Counted from the stretch's first letter, positions 6,736 through 13,796 are shown. The stretch is 13,963 nt of DNA from PVC group bacterium (GCA_003566475.1 PXDE01000620.1:1-13963), one strand, 5' to 3'. Numbers and translations are program-made. The notes: a model not told the origin generated them from the sequence alone.

Positions 6736-7866
6736 ATGGCCAGAACCCTCATGGTGGTCGCCGGCGAGGTCTCGGGCGACATGCATGCGGCCGCCGTGAT
6801 CCGAAGCCTGCGGTCCCGGATGCCGGATCTGACCGTCTTTGGCCTGGGCGGGGACGAGATGGCGGCGGCGGGGGCGGAACTGCTCCATCATGTCCGCGAC
6901 CTGTCGGTGATGGGGCTCTACGAGGTGCTGAAGCGCTACGGGTACTTCCGCCGGATTTTCGCCGAGGTGCTGGAGGCGGCGGAGCGGCGTCGGCCCGACG
7001 CGGTGCTGCTGGTGGACTACCCGGGATTCAACCTGCGGCTGGCCCGGCGCCTCCGGGGACGCGGCCCCCGCCTGGTCTACTATGTCTGCCCCCAGGTCTG
7101 GGCCTGGAAGCGGGGGCGGATCGCCACCATGGCGCGCGATCTGGACCGCCTGCTCACCATCTTCCCCTTCGAGGCCCGGCTGTTCAAGGGCACGGGTCTC
7201 GCGGTCGATTTCGTGGGCCACCCGCTGGTGGACGAGGCCGCCCGGGCCCTGGCCGCGCCGCCCCGCGATCTGCCATGGTGCCGAGGCGCCCGCCTCGCCC
7301 TGCTTCCGGGCAGCCGCCGCCAGGAGCTGGAGCGGATCCTGCCGCCCATGGTCGAGGCGGTGAGATTCCTGCGCGAGCGATCCGAGATCGCCCCCGTCGT
7401 GGCCACGCCCAATCCGGAGGTCGCTCAGGCCGCGTCGGAGATCATGGACGGCAATGGCGGGGCGCTGCCCGTCGTGGTCGGGCAGACCCGCGAAGTGCTG
7501 CGCCAGGCCCGGGCCGGGCTGGTCACCAGCGGCACCGCCACCCTGGAGGCGGCGCTCATGGACTGCCCCATGGTGGTGGCCTACCGCACCTCGCCCCTCA
7601 CCTACGCGGCCGCCCGGCGGGTGGTCCGGGTGCCTCATATCGGGATGGTCAACCTCGTGGCCGAGCGCGAGGTCTGCCCCGAGCGGATCCAGGACCGCTG
7701 CACCGGCTCCGAGCTGTCCGAAGCGGTGGCCCCGCTGCTGGAGGACGGTCCCGCCTTCGCCGCCATGAAGTCGGCCCTGGCCGACGTCCGCGCGAGACTG
7801 GGCGAGGGCGGCGCCGCCGACCGCGCCGCCGCCTGCCTGGCCGAGGAGCTTGAGCGCGGGCCCTAG
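6736..7866 (+). CDS. lpxB: Lipid-A-disaccharide synthase
   Basis: This 376-aa protein has the normal length for LpxB (glycosyltransferase family 19). The enzyme joins UDP-2,3-diacylglucosamine and lipid X into lipid A disaccharide 1-phosphate at the inner membrane. Visible signatures are the N-terminal AGEVSGD (9-15), DYPGFN (94-99), CPQVWAW (118-124), FPFEARLF, VGHPLVDE, PGSRRQE (from 191), SGTATLE (265-271) and the C-terminal MVVAYRTSPLTY...HIGMVNLVAE block. I chose ATG at 6736 over a GTG at 6718 because MARTLMVVAGE matches the family N-terminus. It stands apart from other lpx genes, between a repeat region and a DUF4143 ATPase. Its presence implies an LPS-type outer membrane. Confidence 0.97.
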   Translation: MARTLMVVAGEVSGDMHAAAVIRSLRSRMPDLTVFGLGGDEMAAAGAELLHHVRDLSVMGLYEVLKRYGYFRRIFAEVLEAAERRRPDAVLLVDYPGFNLRLARRLRGRGPRLVYYVCPQVWAWKRGRIATMARDLDRLLTIFPFEARLFKGTGLAVDFVGHPLVDEAARALAAPPRDLPWCRGARLALLPGSRRQELERILPPMVEAVRFLRERSEIAPVVATPNPEVAQAASEIMDGNGGALPVVVGQTREVLRQARAGLVTSGTATLEAALMDCPMVVAYRTSPLTYAAARRVVRVPHIGMVNLVAEREVCPERIQDRCTGSELSEAVAPLLEDGPAFAAMKSALADVRARLGEGGAADRAAACLAEELERGP

Positions 7867-7942
7867 TCCGCGGGACAGCGGGCGCGTCGGTCAATCCGAA
7901 GCACGGGTTGGAGCAAGGGGCATCGGCAGCCGATAAACCGCA

Positions 7943-7969
7943 TTGACATGCGAATTATACGGTATAATT
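7943..7969 (+). promoter_or_regulatory. AT-rich promoter with overlapping palindromic operator for the DUF4143 ATPase
   Basis: A consensus TTGACA (7943-7948) and a consensus TATAAT (7963-7968) are separated by 14 nt, shorter than usual. A perfect palindrome, AATTATAC-G-GTATAATT (7953-7969), covers the spacer and the -10 box, as expected of a repressor operator. The stretch is strikingly AT-rich for this genome. TATAAT ends 6 nt before the first of two adjacent ATG codons (7975, 7978). Confidence 0.6.
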
Positions 7970-7974
7970 TACCG

Positions 7975-9204
7975 ATGATGGCAAATTATCCGAGATTCCT
8001 GTCCGCCCCCATCCAGGCCCCTGCCTCGGAAACCAAGGTTCGGATGCTGTTCGGCGCCCGGCAGACCGGGAAGTCCACCCTCTTGCGCCATCTGGCCACG
8101 CCGGAGACCGTGGTCTTCAACCTTCAGGAACGCCGCACCCGCCTCAATTTGGAGCGGGATCCCTCCGTGTTCACCCGGATGCTGCAGGCCGACCGGCGCG
8201 AGCGGATTCCCGTGCAGGTGGACGAGATCCAGAAGGTGCCCACCCTTCTCGACGAGGTCCAATATCTTTACGACCGCGCCCCGGATCGCTACCGGTTTCT
8301 GCTCACGGGCAGCTCCTCCCGGCGGCTGAAGACCGATTCGGCCAATCTGCTCCCGGGCCGGGTTCACGCCTTCCATCTCTGCCCCCTCATCCTGGGTGAG
8401 CGGAAGGGTTCCCATGAGTCCAGACTCCTCCCGACCCCATACGCTGCCCTGGAGCATGCAGGCTTCCCGGCACCCGGTCTGGAGAAGCTCCTCCTGTTCG
8501 GAAATCTGCCGGGTGTCGTGCAGGAGGCGGAGGCCAGCCGACGCCTGACCCTGGAGGCCTACGTGGACCTCTACCTCGAGGAGGAGATCCGACGGGAGGG
8601 GCTGGTCCGCAATCTCGCCGCTTTCCAGCAATTCCTGGAACTCGCTGCGTTGGAGTCCGGGGGCATCATCAACTTCTCGAACGTCTCCCGGCACAGCGGG
8701 GTGCCGGTGCAGACCTTGCGCACGTACTACCAGGTGCTGGAGGACACGTTCGTCGGCTACCGGATTCCCGCCTTCGGGACCGGCGGTCGCCGACGTGTGC
8801 TCACCAGCCCCCGGTTCCTGTTCTTTGACAACGGCGTGCGCAATGCGGCCGCCCGCCTCCCGGTCGGCCCCGATCTGCTTAAGACGCAGATGGGGATCTT
8901 GTTCGAGAACTGGGTGGGCCAGGAACTGCACCACCGTTGTCTCTACGCGGGTCGGGCCTGGCGTCTTAGCTTCTGGAGGACCGCCCACGGCGCGGAGGTC
9001 GATTTCGTGCTCGAAACTCCTGAGGAGATCATCCCCATCGAAGTCAAGGCCACCCGGTCGCCCGTGGAGACGGACGCCCGGCACCTGAAGCTCTTCCTGG
9101 ACGCCTACCCCGAGCGGGCCCGGCGCGGGTTCATCGTCTGCCGATGCGCCGCGCCCCTGCGGATCAGCGACCGCATCGAGGCCATCCCCTGGACCATGGT
9201 CTGA
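7975..9204 (+). CDS. AAA ATPase with C-terminal DUF4143 domain
   Basis: This 409-aa protein has Walker A GARQTGKST at 27-35, Walker B VQVDE at 80-84 and a sensor-like LLTGSSSR at 109-116. The C-terminal DUF4143 region has FFDNGVRN (283-290) and a nuclease-fold-like signature, EVDF (341-344) followed by IEVKA (355-359). The family is widespread, patchily distributed and often carried by mobile or accessory DNA; its biological role is not settled. A toxin/antitoxin-like or DNA-related role has been suspected but cannot be shown here. Upstream in-frame ATG 7948 would place the coding region across the -10 box, so I prefer 7975 (or 7978). Codon use is a little less GC-biased than in lpxB, and the promoter composition differs sharply from the rest of the window; both fit acquisition by transfer. 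It is convergent with rsgA. Confidence 0.9.
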   Translation: MMANYPRFLSAPIQAPASETKVRMLFGARQTGKSTLLRHLATPETVVFNLQERRTRLNLERDPSVFTRMLQADRRERIPVQVDEIQKVPTLLDEVQYLYDRAPDRYRFLLTGSSSRRLKTDSANLLPGRVHAFHLCPLILGERKGSHESRLLPTPYAALEHAGFPAPGLEKLLLFGNLPGVVQEAEASRRLTLEAYVDLYLEEEIRREGLVRNLAAFQQFLELAALESGGIINFSNVSRHSGVPVQTLRTYYQVLEDTFVGYRIPAFGTGGRRRVLTSPRFLFFDNGVRNAAARLPVGPDLLKTQMGILFENWVGQELHHRCLYAGRAWRLSFWRTAHGAEVDFVLETPEEIIPIEVKATRSPVETDARHLKLFLDAYPERARRGFIVCRCAAPLRISDRIEAIPWTMV

Positions 9205-9206
9205 TC

Positions 9207-9231
9207 GCCCGGGCCTACCACCCCCGGGGGC
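9207..9231. terminator. GC-rich palindromes between convergent genes
   Basis: The 30-nt gap between the ATPase stop and the rsgA stop holds CCCGGG (9208-9213) and the perfect 10-bp palindrome CCCCCGGGGG (9221-9230). GCCC/GGGC ends allow a weak longer fold. The position suits a bidirectional terminator, but there is no T-tract on either strand. Confidence 0.25.
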
Positions 9232-9234
9232 GGC

Positions 9235-10299
9235 CTAGTTCCGCCCCCTGGTAAAATCCCGCATCGCCTTGTGGATCTGCTTCCACCGGGCCTTGGTGTT
9301 GCTCCGCAGCTCCGGATCCTCCTTGCGGGCCTCGAAGGCCCGCTCGCGGCGGAGGCGGTGCCAGGCTTCGAGACGGGCGGGGTCGAGGCGGCCGTCGGCC
9401 ACGGCGGCGGTCACCGCACAACCCGGCTCGGACTGATGCATGCAGTCGTTGAACCGGCATCCGACCGCGATCTCCCAGATGTCGGCGAAGGCCTGGTCGG
9501 TCCCGGACGGGGCGCTCCACAGCCCGACCTCGCGCAGGCCCGGGGTGTCGATAAGGCAGCCTCCCCCCGGCATGCGCAGCAGCTCGCGACGGGTGGTGGT
9601 GTGCCGCCCCCGGTCGTCGGTCTCCCGGATGTCTCCGGTCTCCTGCACCTCGGCCCCCAGCAGACGGTTGATGATCGACGATTTCCCCACCCCCGAGGAG
9701 CCCACGAAGGCCGCCGTCCGCCCCGGGCCGAGGAACGCGCCGACTTCCTCCAGGCCCTCGCCGGTCTCCGCGCTCACCAGCACCGCCGGGCATCCGCATG
9801 CCGTCACCGCCTCCTCGATTCCGGCCCGGTCCTGGCACAGGTCAAGCTTGTTGACCACCACCACCGGTTCCGCGCCGCCCTCCCAGGCCAGGGCCAGGAA
9901 ACGCTCCAGGCGGCGGAGGTTGAAGTCCAGGTTGGCCGAGGTCACCGCGAACAGGATGTCCACATTGGCGGCCAGAGCCTGGGCGTCGCCGCCCCCCGCC
10001 TCGCGCCGCACCAGCAGGGCATGCCGGGGCAGCACATGCTCGATGCGGGCCAGGGTGCTCCCATGGCCGGGGCGCACCGCCACCCAGTCGCCGACCACCG
10101 GGAGGGCGAGCGGTTCGCCCGCGTGGTGCCGGATCCTTCCGGCCAGCATGGCCTCGGTGTCCGGCGCCAGCGTCCAGCGCCCGCGCTCCTGACCCGTCAC
10201 CCGCGCGGGAACCCACGCCGGCCGGTCCAGCGCGGCCAGGGCCCGGGCCAGGGCCTCGGTCCAGCCCCAGGGGGCCAGCGCATCCGTGTCAGGGCTCAT
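9235..10299 (-). CDS. rsgA: Ribosome small-subunit-dependent GTPase A
   Basis: This 354-aa circularly permuted GTPase acts in late maturation of the 30S ribosomal subunit. An N-terminal OB-fold region is followed by motifs in permuted order: G4 NKLD (150-153), G5-type SAETG (176-180), G1 GSSGVGKSS (200-208), a G2 region around HTTT (233-236) and G3 DTPG (251-254). The C-terminal zinc-binding motif is intact, with Cys281, Cys286, His288 and Cys294 in CRFNDCMHQSEPGC. A basic tail follows. The start (ATG, complement of 10297-10299) gives a normal N-terminus. The frame is open further upstream, but that part translates repeat DNA. No Shine-Dalgarno sequence is visible. Confidence 0.96.
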   Translation of the reverse strand: MSPDTDALAPWGWTEALARALAALDRPAWVPARVTGQERGRWTLAPDTEAMLAGRIRHHAGEPLALPVVGDWVAVRPGHGSTLARIEHVLPRHALLVRREAGGGDAQALAANVDILFAVTSANLDFNLRRLERFLALAWEGGAEPVVVVNKLDLCQDRAGIEEAVTACGCPAVLVSAETGEGLEEVGAFLGPGRTAAFVGSSGVGKSSIINRLLGAEVQETGDIRETDDRGRHTTTRRELLRMPGGGCLIDTPGLREVGLWSAPSGTDQAFADIWEIAVGCRFNDCMHQSEPGCAVTAAVADGRLDPARLEAWHRLRRERAFEARKEDPELRSNTKARWKQIHKAMRDFTRGRN

Positions 10300-10332
10300 A
10301 TATGGAAAGGCTGCCCAGAACCGGGGGCGGGG

Positions 10333-10338
10333 CGTCAA
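10333..10338 (-). promoter_or_regulatory. Possible -35 element of rsgA
   Basis: On the minus strand TTGACG lies 33 nt before the rsgA ATG. The best -10 candidate is CAGCCT, 19 nt further on and 8 nt before the ATG, which is a poor match. The -35 is convincing but the promoter as a whole is not. Confidence 0.25.
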
Positions 10339-10350
10339 CCGGGAAAGATG

Positions 10351-10377
10351 GGAGGTTGGATGATTGGATGGGTGGAT
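10351..10377 (+). repeat. GGATGG-type minisatellite, upstream of the heparinase gene
   Basis: Irregular GGTTGGATGATTGGATGGG units and a trailing GTGGAT lie just upstream of rsgA on the plus strand. A longer run of the same type is at 12647-12697, just after the heparinase-like gene and in the same orientation. Confidence 0.5.
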
Positions 10378-10399
10378 ATATACGTGGCCGCGTCCGCCC

Positions 10400-10533
10400 G
10401 TAGCCGTGCCCGCCGAGGGCGTGGATGCGCGTGGGCCGATACCGCATCGCGCCCGGAGAAGGAGCTTCGCGCGGGTCGGGCTCGGGGGCGGCGTCGTCCT
10501 CGCGGTCGTCCACCGGCTGGCGCCGACGGCTAC
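10400..10533 (+). repeat. 134-bp palindrome-bounded repeat unit R1
   Basis: The unit starts GTAGCCG and ends GGCTAC. Its first 39 nt differ from R2 at one position. About 80 nt at its right end (from GGAGAAGGAGCTTCG) match R3 (about 13264-13345) with four substitutions and one indel. The translated peptide is low-complexity and shows no sign of being a gene. Confidence 0.75.
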
Positions 10534-10540
10534 GTCGAAT

Positions 10541-10674
10541 GTAGCCGCGCCCGCCGAGGGCGTGGATGCGCGTGGGCCGTGCTTGGGCCGGACCTGGCTA
10601 GGAGCTTCACACGGGTCGGGATCCATTCCGGGGGCGTTTCCGCGCACGGCCAAACGCCTGGCGCGTCCGGCTAC
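10541..10674 (+). repeat. 134-bp palindrome-bounded repeat unit R2
   Basis: This unit lies in tandem with R1 after a 7-nt spacer and has the same length and GTAGCC...GGCTAC ends. It shares the opening 39 nt and the GGAGCTTC...CGGGTCGGG block with R1. Its right end (CCAAACGCCTGGCGCGTCC) resembles the segment at 13143-13168 instead, so it looks recombinant. The heparinase promoter begins 18 nt further on. Confidence 0.75.
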
Positions 10675-10691
10675 GGTCCGCCCGCCCCGGC

Positions 10692-10750
10692 TTGCCCCAA
10701 CCGTCGCGCCTCCCTACGCTGGCCCGACTTCACTGTCCGTTTCCCGGAGG
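10692..10750 (+). promoter_or_regulatory. Promoter and Shine-Dalgarno of the heparinase-like gene
   Basis: TTGCCC (10692-10697) and TACGCT (10715-10720) are separated by the ideal 17 nt. CGGAGG at 10745-10750 lies 9 nt before the ATG at 10760 and is the clearest Shine-Dalgarno sequence in the window. This fixes the gene start and separates it from the repeat-derived upstream reading frame. Confidence 0.55.
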
Positions 10751-10759
10751 AACCGCGCC

Positions 10760-12643
10760 ATGTCCCGTTCGAGCCTGGAAGTTGACATCGACCGCCTGGC
10801 CGCAAGGCTGGAGGCTGGCGGTCTGCCGCCGCGATTCCCGCCCGCTGCGGATCGTGCGGCGTGGGGACAGGCCCTGTCCGGCCCGTGGGGAGAGGCCCGG
10901 CGGGCGGAGATCCGGGCCCGGGCCGAGGCGGCGGCGGCCGAGCCGTGGCCGGAACTTCCCGCCCGTCTCTACCGCCTCTACGCGGAGACCGGAGACCGGG
11001 AGCGGTTCGAGTCGGCCTGCTTCGCCCGCCGCAACCGGCTGGCCGCGTTCGTGCTGGCCGAATGCGCCGATGCCGACGGGGTCTACGTGGACGCCGCCGT
11101 GGATGCCCTGTGGTCCATCCTGGAGGAGGCGACCTGGGTGGTGCCCGCCCATGTCTTCCATGGCTCGGGATCTCCCACCCCCTTCGCCCTTCCGCCCTCC
11201 GAGGTGACGTTCGTGGACCTGTTCTCGGCCGAGACGGCGGTCACCGTGGCCATGGCGGTCCGGCTGCTCGAGGACCGGCTGCACGCGGTGTCGCCGGCCA
11301 TCCTGCCCCGGGCCCGCCGCAAGGTGCTGCGCCGGGTGGTGGACCCCTGCCTGGAGAACGAGTCCTGGTGGTGGTGGGACGGCCGCAACAACTGGACCCC
11401 GTGGATCTGCGGCAACGCCCTGATCGCCGCCGCCGCCCTCGACCCCGACCCCCGCCGCGTGGCCCGCCTCGCCCGCAAGCTCGCCGCCGCCTGCGGACGC
11501 TTCGTGGACCGCTACGGCGAGGACGGCGGCTGCGACGAGGGGGTGATGTACTGGGGCGTGGCCGGGGGCGCCCACCTGGTGTTCCTCGAGGAGTTGGACC
11601 GCCTCACCGGCAGCACGCCCGACCTCTTCGGCGATCCCAAGCTGACCCGGATGCTCGAATTCCCGGCCCGGATCCACCTCGGGGGCGGGCGCTACCCGCT
11701 GTTCGCCGACGCCAAGCCGCACCGGCCACGCAGCCGGGCCAAGGTGCTCCGGGCGGGCCATCGGGTCGGCTCCGCCCGCCTGCTCGACCTGGGCTGGCTG
11801 GACGCGCGGGGCTACGATCCTGCGGCCGAGCCGGACCCCGAGCTGGGGAGCGGGTTCGTGGGCCGCGACCTGGACGAGGCGCTCATGACCCTGTTCTGGA
11901 CCGATCCGGCCTGGATCCTGGGCGCCCGGCCGGACGCGGGCCGCGACGACGACGACTGGCTGGCCGACATCCAGTGGCTGGTCGCCCGCGGCCCTGGCCT
12001 CGGCCTGGCCGCCAAGGGCGGGCACAACGACGAGAGCCACAACCACAACGACGTGGGGAACTTCGTCATCTCCTGCCGCCACCAGTGGGCGGTGGTCGAC
12101 GCGGGCATCGGCGCGTACACGGCGGCCACCTTCGGCGACCGGCGGTACGAGCAGCCGCTGATCCGCTCCGGCGGCCACAACGTGCCGCTGGTGAATGGGT
12201 GCGAGCAGGCGCCCGGCCGCGAGCACGCGGCCCGGGACGTCCGTTACGAGAGGGCAGGGGAGGTCAGCCGGCTGACCCTGGACCTGGCCCCGGCCTACCC
12301 GGAGGCGGCCGGGCTGGAACGGCTGGAGCGGGTGATCGAACTCGACCGGGCGGTCGGCGCGGTCACCGTCCGCGACCGGGTGCGGACCCGGGCGGCCGGC
12401 ATCGTCTGCGAGCTTCCGCTCCTGTGCGCGGTGCCTCCGGCGTCGGTGCCCGGCGGGTTCCGGCTGGATGTCGGCGAAGGCGGGGTCGAGGTGCGCACGG
12501 AACTGGAGGGCACCCTGGAGACCGTGCCGCTTGATGATGCCATTCTCACCTCCGTCTGGGGCGACCGCCTCCACCGCATCCGCCTCCGCGCCTCCGCCCC
12601 CAGCCGCGAGCTGGCGTATACGGTGCGGTTTGAGGCGGGGTGA
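10760..12643 (+). CDS. Heparinase II/III-like protein (probable polysaccharide lyase)
   Basis: This 627-aa protein has the two-part layout of the heparinase II/III-like family: a helical toroid-like N-terminal half (to about 400) and a beta-rich C-terminal half. Visible motifs are NNWTPWICGN (210-219), GEDGGCDEGVMYWG (253-266, with a Tyr as in family active sites), GGHNDESHNHNDVGNF (420-435, the hallmark His-rich C-terminal motif) and GGHNVPLVNG (471-480). Family members cleave uronic-acid polysaccharides by beta-elimination; the substrate here cannot be predicted. There is no signal peptide (MSRSSLEVDIDRL), so it should act in the cytoplasm, probably on imported oligosaccharides. The frame is open upstream to 10364, but those codons lie in repeats R1/R2, and the Shine-Dalgarno before 10760 settles the start. 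No sulfatase, transporter or regulator is adjacent. Confidence 0.88.
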   Translation: MSRSSLEVDIDRLAARLEAGGLPPRFPPAADRAAWGQALSGPWGEARRAEIRARAEAAAAEPWPELPARLYRLYAETGDRERFESACFARRNRLAAFVLAECADADGVYVDAAVDALWSILEEATWVVPAHVFHGSGSPTPFALPPSEVTFVDLFSAETAVTVAMAVRLLEDRLHAVSPAILPRARRKVLRRVVDPCLENESWWWWDGRNNWTPWICGNALIAAAALDPDPRRVARLARKLAAACGRFVDRYGEDGGCDEGVMYWGVAGGAHLVFLEELDRLTGSTPDLFGDPKLTRMLEFPARIHLGGGRYPLFADAKPHRPRSRAKVLRAGHRVGSARLLDLGWLDARGYDPAAEPDPELGSGFVGRDLDEALMTLFWTDPAWILGARPDAGRDDDDWLADIQWLVARGPGLGLAAKGGHNDESHNHNDVGNFVISCRHQWAVVDAGIGAYTAATFGDRRYEQPLIRSGGHNVPLVNGCEQAPGREHAARDVRYERAGEVSRLTLDLAPAYPEAAGLERLERVIELDRAVGAVTVRDRVRTRAAGIVCELPLLCAVPPASVPGGFRLDVGEGGVEVRTELEGTLETVPLDDAILTSVWGDRLHRIRLRASAPSRELAYTVRFEAG

Positions 12644-12646
12644 GGG

Positions 12647-12697
12647 GGGGATGGTTGGGTGGATGAATGGATGGGTGGATGGGTGGATGGATGGGGG
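12647..12697 (+). repeat. GGATGG-type minisatellite, downstream of the heparinase gene
   Basis: Irregular tandem TGGATGGG/TGGATGAA units begin a few bases after the heparinase stop. Together with the run at 10351-10377 it brackets the heparinase gene. Confidence 0.6.
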
Positions 12698-12711
12698 GCG
12701 GCTTTGCCGCC
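12697..12711 (+). terminator. GC hairpin after the heparinase-like gene
   Basis: GGCGGC and GCCGCC pair around TTT, about 55 nt after the stop codon, without a T-tract. It could act as a weak terminator or be part of the repeat mosaic. Confidence 0.3.
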
Positions 12712-12771
12712 GATGTGGGGTCTGGGATGTGGGATGTGAGATGGGGGGAGCCCCTTCAGGGCGAGGATCGG

Positions 12772-13060
12772 GGGAAACCGAAGATTGACCCGGCTTCGCG
12801 AAGACGCTTCGTCGGGCAAACTGACGACGAGAGATCGACGAAGTGAAGCCGCCGCCAGGCGGCGCCCCGTGGCCCCGGCTTCTAGCCCGGAGCCGAGCGA
12901 GGTGTGGTCCCTAACGGACCATGAACAGAGCTTCCGCCGGCCATGGTCGGTTCGGGATCCGGCCTCGCTCAGGCACGGGCTGGAAGCGCCGTGCCACGTC
13001 GGGGCCATCCTGTTGGAGGGCAGTGGGTTGTGGTGGACGGCACGCATGGCGTCTCTGGCC
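12772..13060 (-). repeat. Composite dispersed repeat, copy B (inverted)
   Basis: This is the reverse complement of 6061-6331. The plus-strand block 12772-12792 is the 21-nt identity with 6311-6331. Block 12810-12845 matches 6253-6288 at 29 of 36 positions. Block 12987-13046 matches 6074-6133 at 48 of 60. A GGCACGG/CCGTGCC stem at 12972-12995 corresponds to the hairpin at 6125-6150. Confidence 0.75.
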
Positions 13061-13073
13061 GGGTCTGCACGCA

Positions 13074-13115
13074 GTCGTCCAAGGCCTGGACGGAGTCGTC
13101 CAAGGCTTGGACGGC
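13074..13115 (+). repeat. Two tandem 21-bp palindromic units
   Basis: The units at 13074-13094 and 13095-13115 differ at two positions. The second contains GTCCAAG-G-CTTGGAC, a perfect 7-bp inverted repeat; in the first one arm has changed (GTCCAAGGCCTGGAC). Confidence 0.65.
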
Positions 13116-13129
13116 GGTGGGGGGGAGAC

Positions 13130-13168
13130 GTTCTCAAGGTCGGCTAAACACTTGGCGCGTTCGGCTAC
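13130..13168 (+). repeat. Right-end fragment of a GTAGCC-family unit
   Basis: GGCTAAACACTTGGCGCGTTCGGCTAC matches the right end of R2 (10648-10674) with a few differences and ends in GGCTAC, 6 nt before R3. The left part of the unit is missing, replaced by the 21-bp palindromes. Confidence 0.55.
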
Positions 13169-13174
13169 GGGACT

Positions 13175-13343
13175 GTAGCCGCGCCCGGTCCAAGCCCGCG
13201 TCGGGCCATCGGCCCGCACGCGGCCGAGGGCGTGGACGCGCGTGGGCCGTGGGTGAGCCGTGCTTGGAGAGGAGCTTCGCGCGGATCGGGCTCGGGGTCG
13301 GCGTCGTCCGCGCGGTCGTCCACCGGCTGGCGCCGGCGGCTAC
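13175..13343 (+). repeat. GTAGCC-family repeat unit R3
   Basis: A 169-bp unit with GTAGCC and GGCTAC ends. It equals the R1 plan plus roughly 35 extra bases inserted after the opening GTAGCCGCGCCCG. From GGAGAGGAGCTTCG to GGCTACGT it matches R1 with four substitutions and one indel in about 80 nt. Confidence 0.75.
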
Positions 13344-13360
13344 GTGCGGCGCGCCTTCCC

Positions 13361-13440
13361 GTAGCCGCGTCCGCCGAGGGCGTGGACGCGCATGAACCGT
13401 GTCTGCCCCGCGCCTGGTGAGGAGCTTCGCCCCCTCACGC
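13361..13440 (+). repeat. GTAGCC-family repeat unit R4 (partial)
   Basis: It opens with GTAGCCGCGTCCGCCGAGGG like R2 and carries the GAGGAGCTTCG block, then diverges with no GGCTAC end. The left CGTAGCCG pairs with CGGCTACG at the end of R3. Confidence 0.6.
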
Positions 13441-13502
13441 AGGCAGCCGTGGGCGCCGCCTTGCTTCTCGCCTGGCAGGTCTTCAGCGTCCTTCGCGAAG
13501 TG

Positions 13503-13529
13503 TCGGATCCATCGGACCCATCGGACGCG
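13503..13529 (+). repeat. Tandem 9-bp repeat
   Basis: Three head-to-tail units: TCGGATCCA, TCGGACCCA and TCGGACGCG, followed by a fourth TCGG. Confidence 0.5.
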
Positions 13530-13724
13530 TCGGCCCGCCTCCGAAACGTGGGTTCGTTCGAGTGATCGCCTTCCTTCGACATCCGGAGTTCGATATTCTG
13601 CGGTTCCTCGCGTCGACCATCCGAGCCGCGAGAATCGATAGCGATGGCGATAGGGAAAGACCAGCCATCACCCAATGAAACCAATCCCCAATCCCCATGA
13701 CACTGCCAAGCCAAGGCGTGGTTC

Positions 13725-13796
13725 GTCTCACCCCGTATCCGGCTGAACCCCGCCTCGCCGCAGCGGGATTCAGCGGCCCTCACTGCTCTGAGACAC
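13725..13796 (+). repeat. Dispersed motif copy 2 with a large imperfect hairpin
   Basis: The left part repeats the 6440-6465 motif. GCTGAACCCCGC pairs with GCGGGATTCAGC (one mismatch, 9-nt loop), and the outer ends GTCTCA and TGAGAC also pair. The right end CTGCTCTGAGACAC (13783-13796) is identical to 6057-6070, next to composite repeat copy A. Confidence 0.6.

Noticed and set aside
10364..10759. In-frame N-terminal extension of the heparinase-like protein
   Set aside because: The extra 132 codons are the translation of the GGATGG satellite and repeats R1/R2. A promoter and Shine-Dalgarno sequence sit directly before ATG 10760.
9271..10785. Plus-strand frame opposite rsgA
   Set aside because: It overlaps the complete, motif-verified rsgA and runs on into repeats; its translation resembles no protein family.
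10730..12574. Long minus-strand frame opposite the heparinase-like gene
   Set aside because: Antisense shadow with no domain; the sense strand has promoter, Shine-Dalgarno and family motifs.
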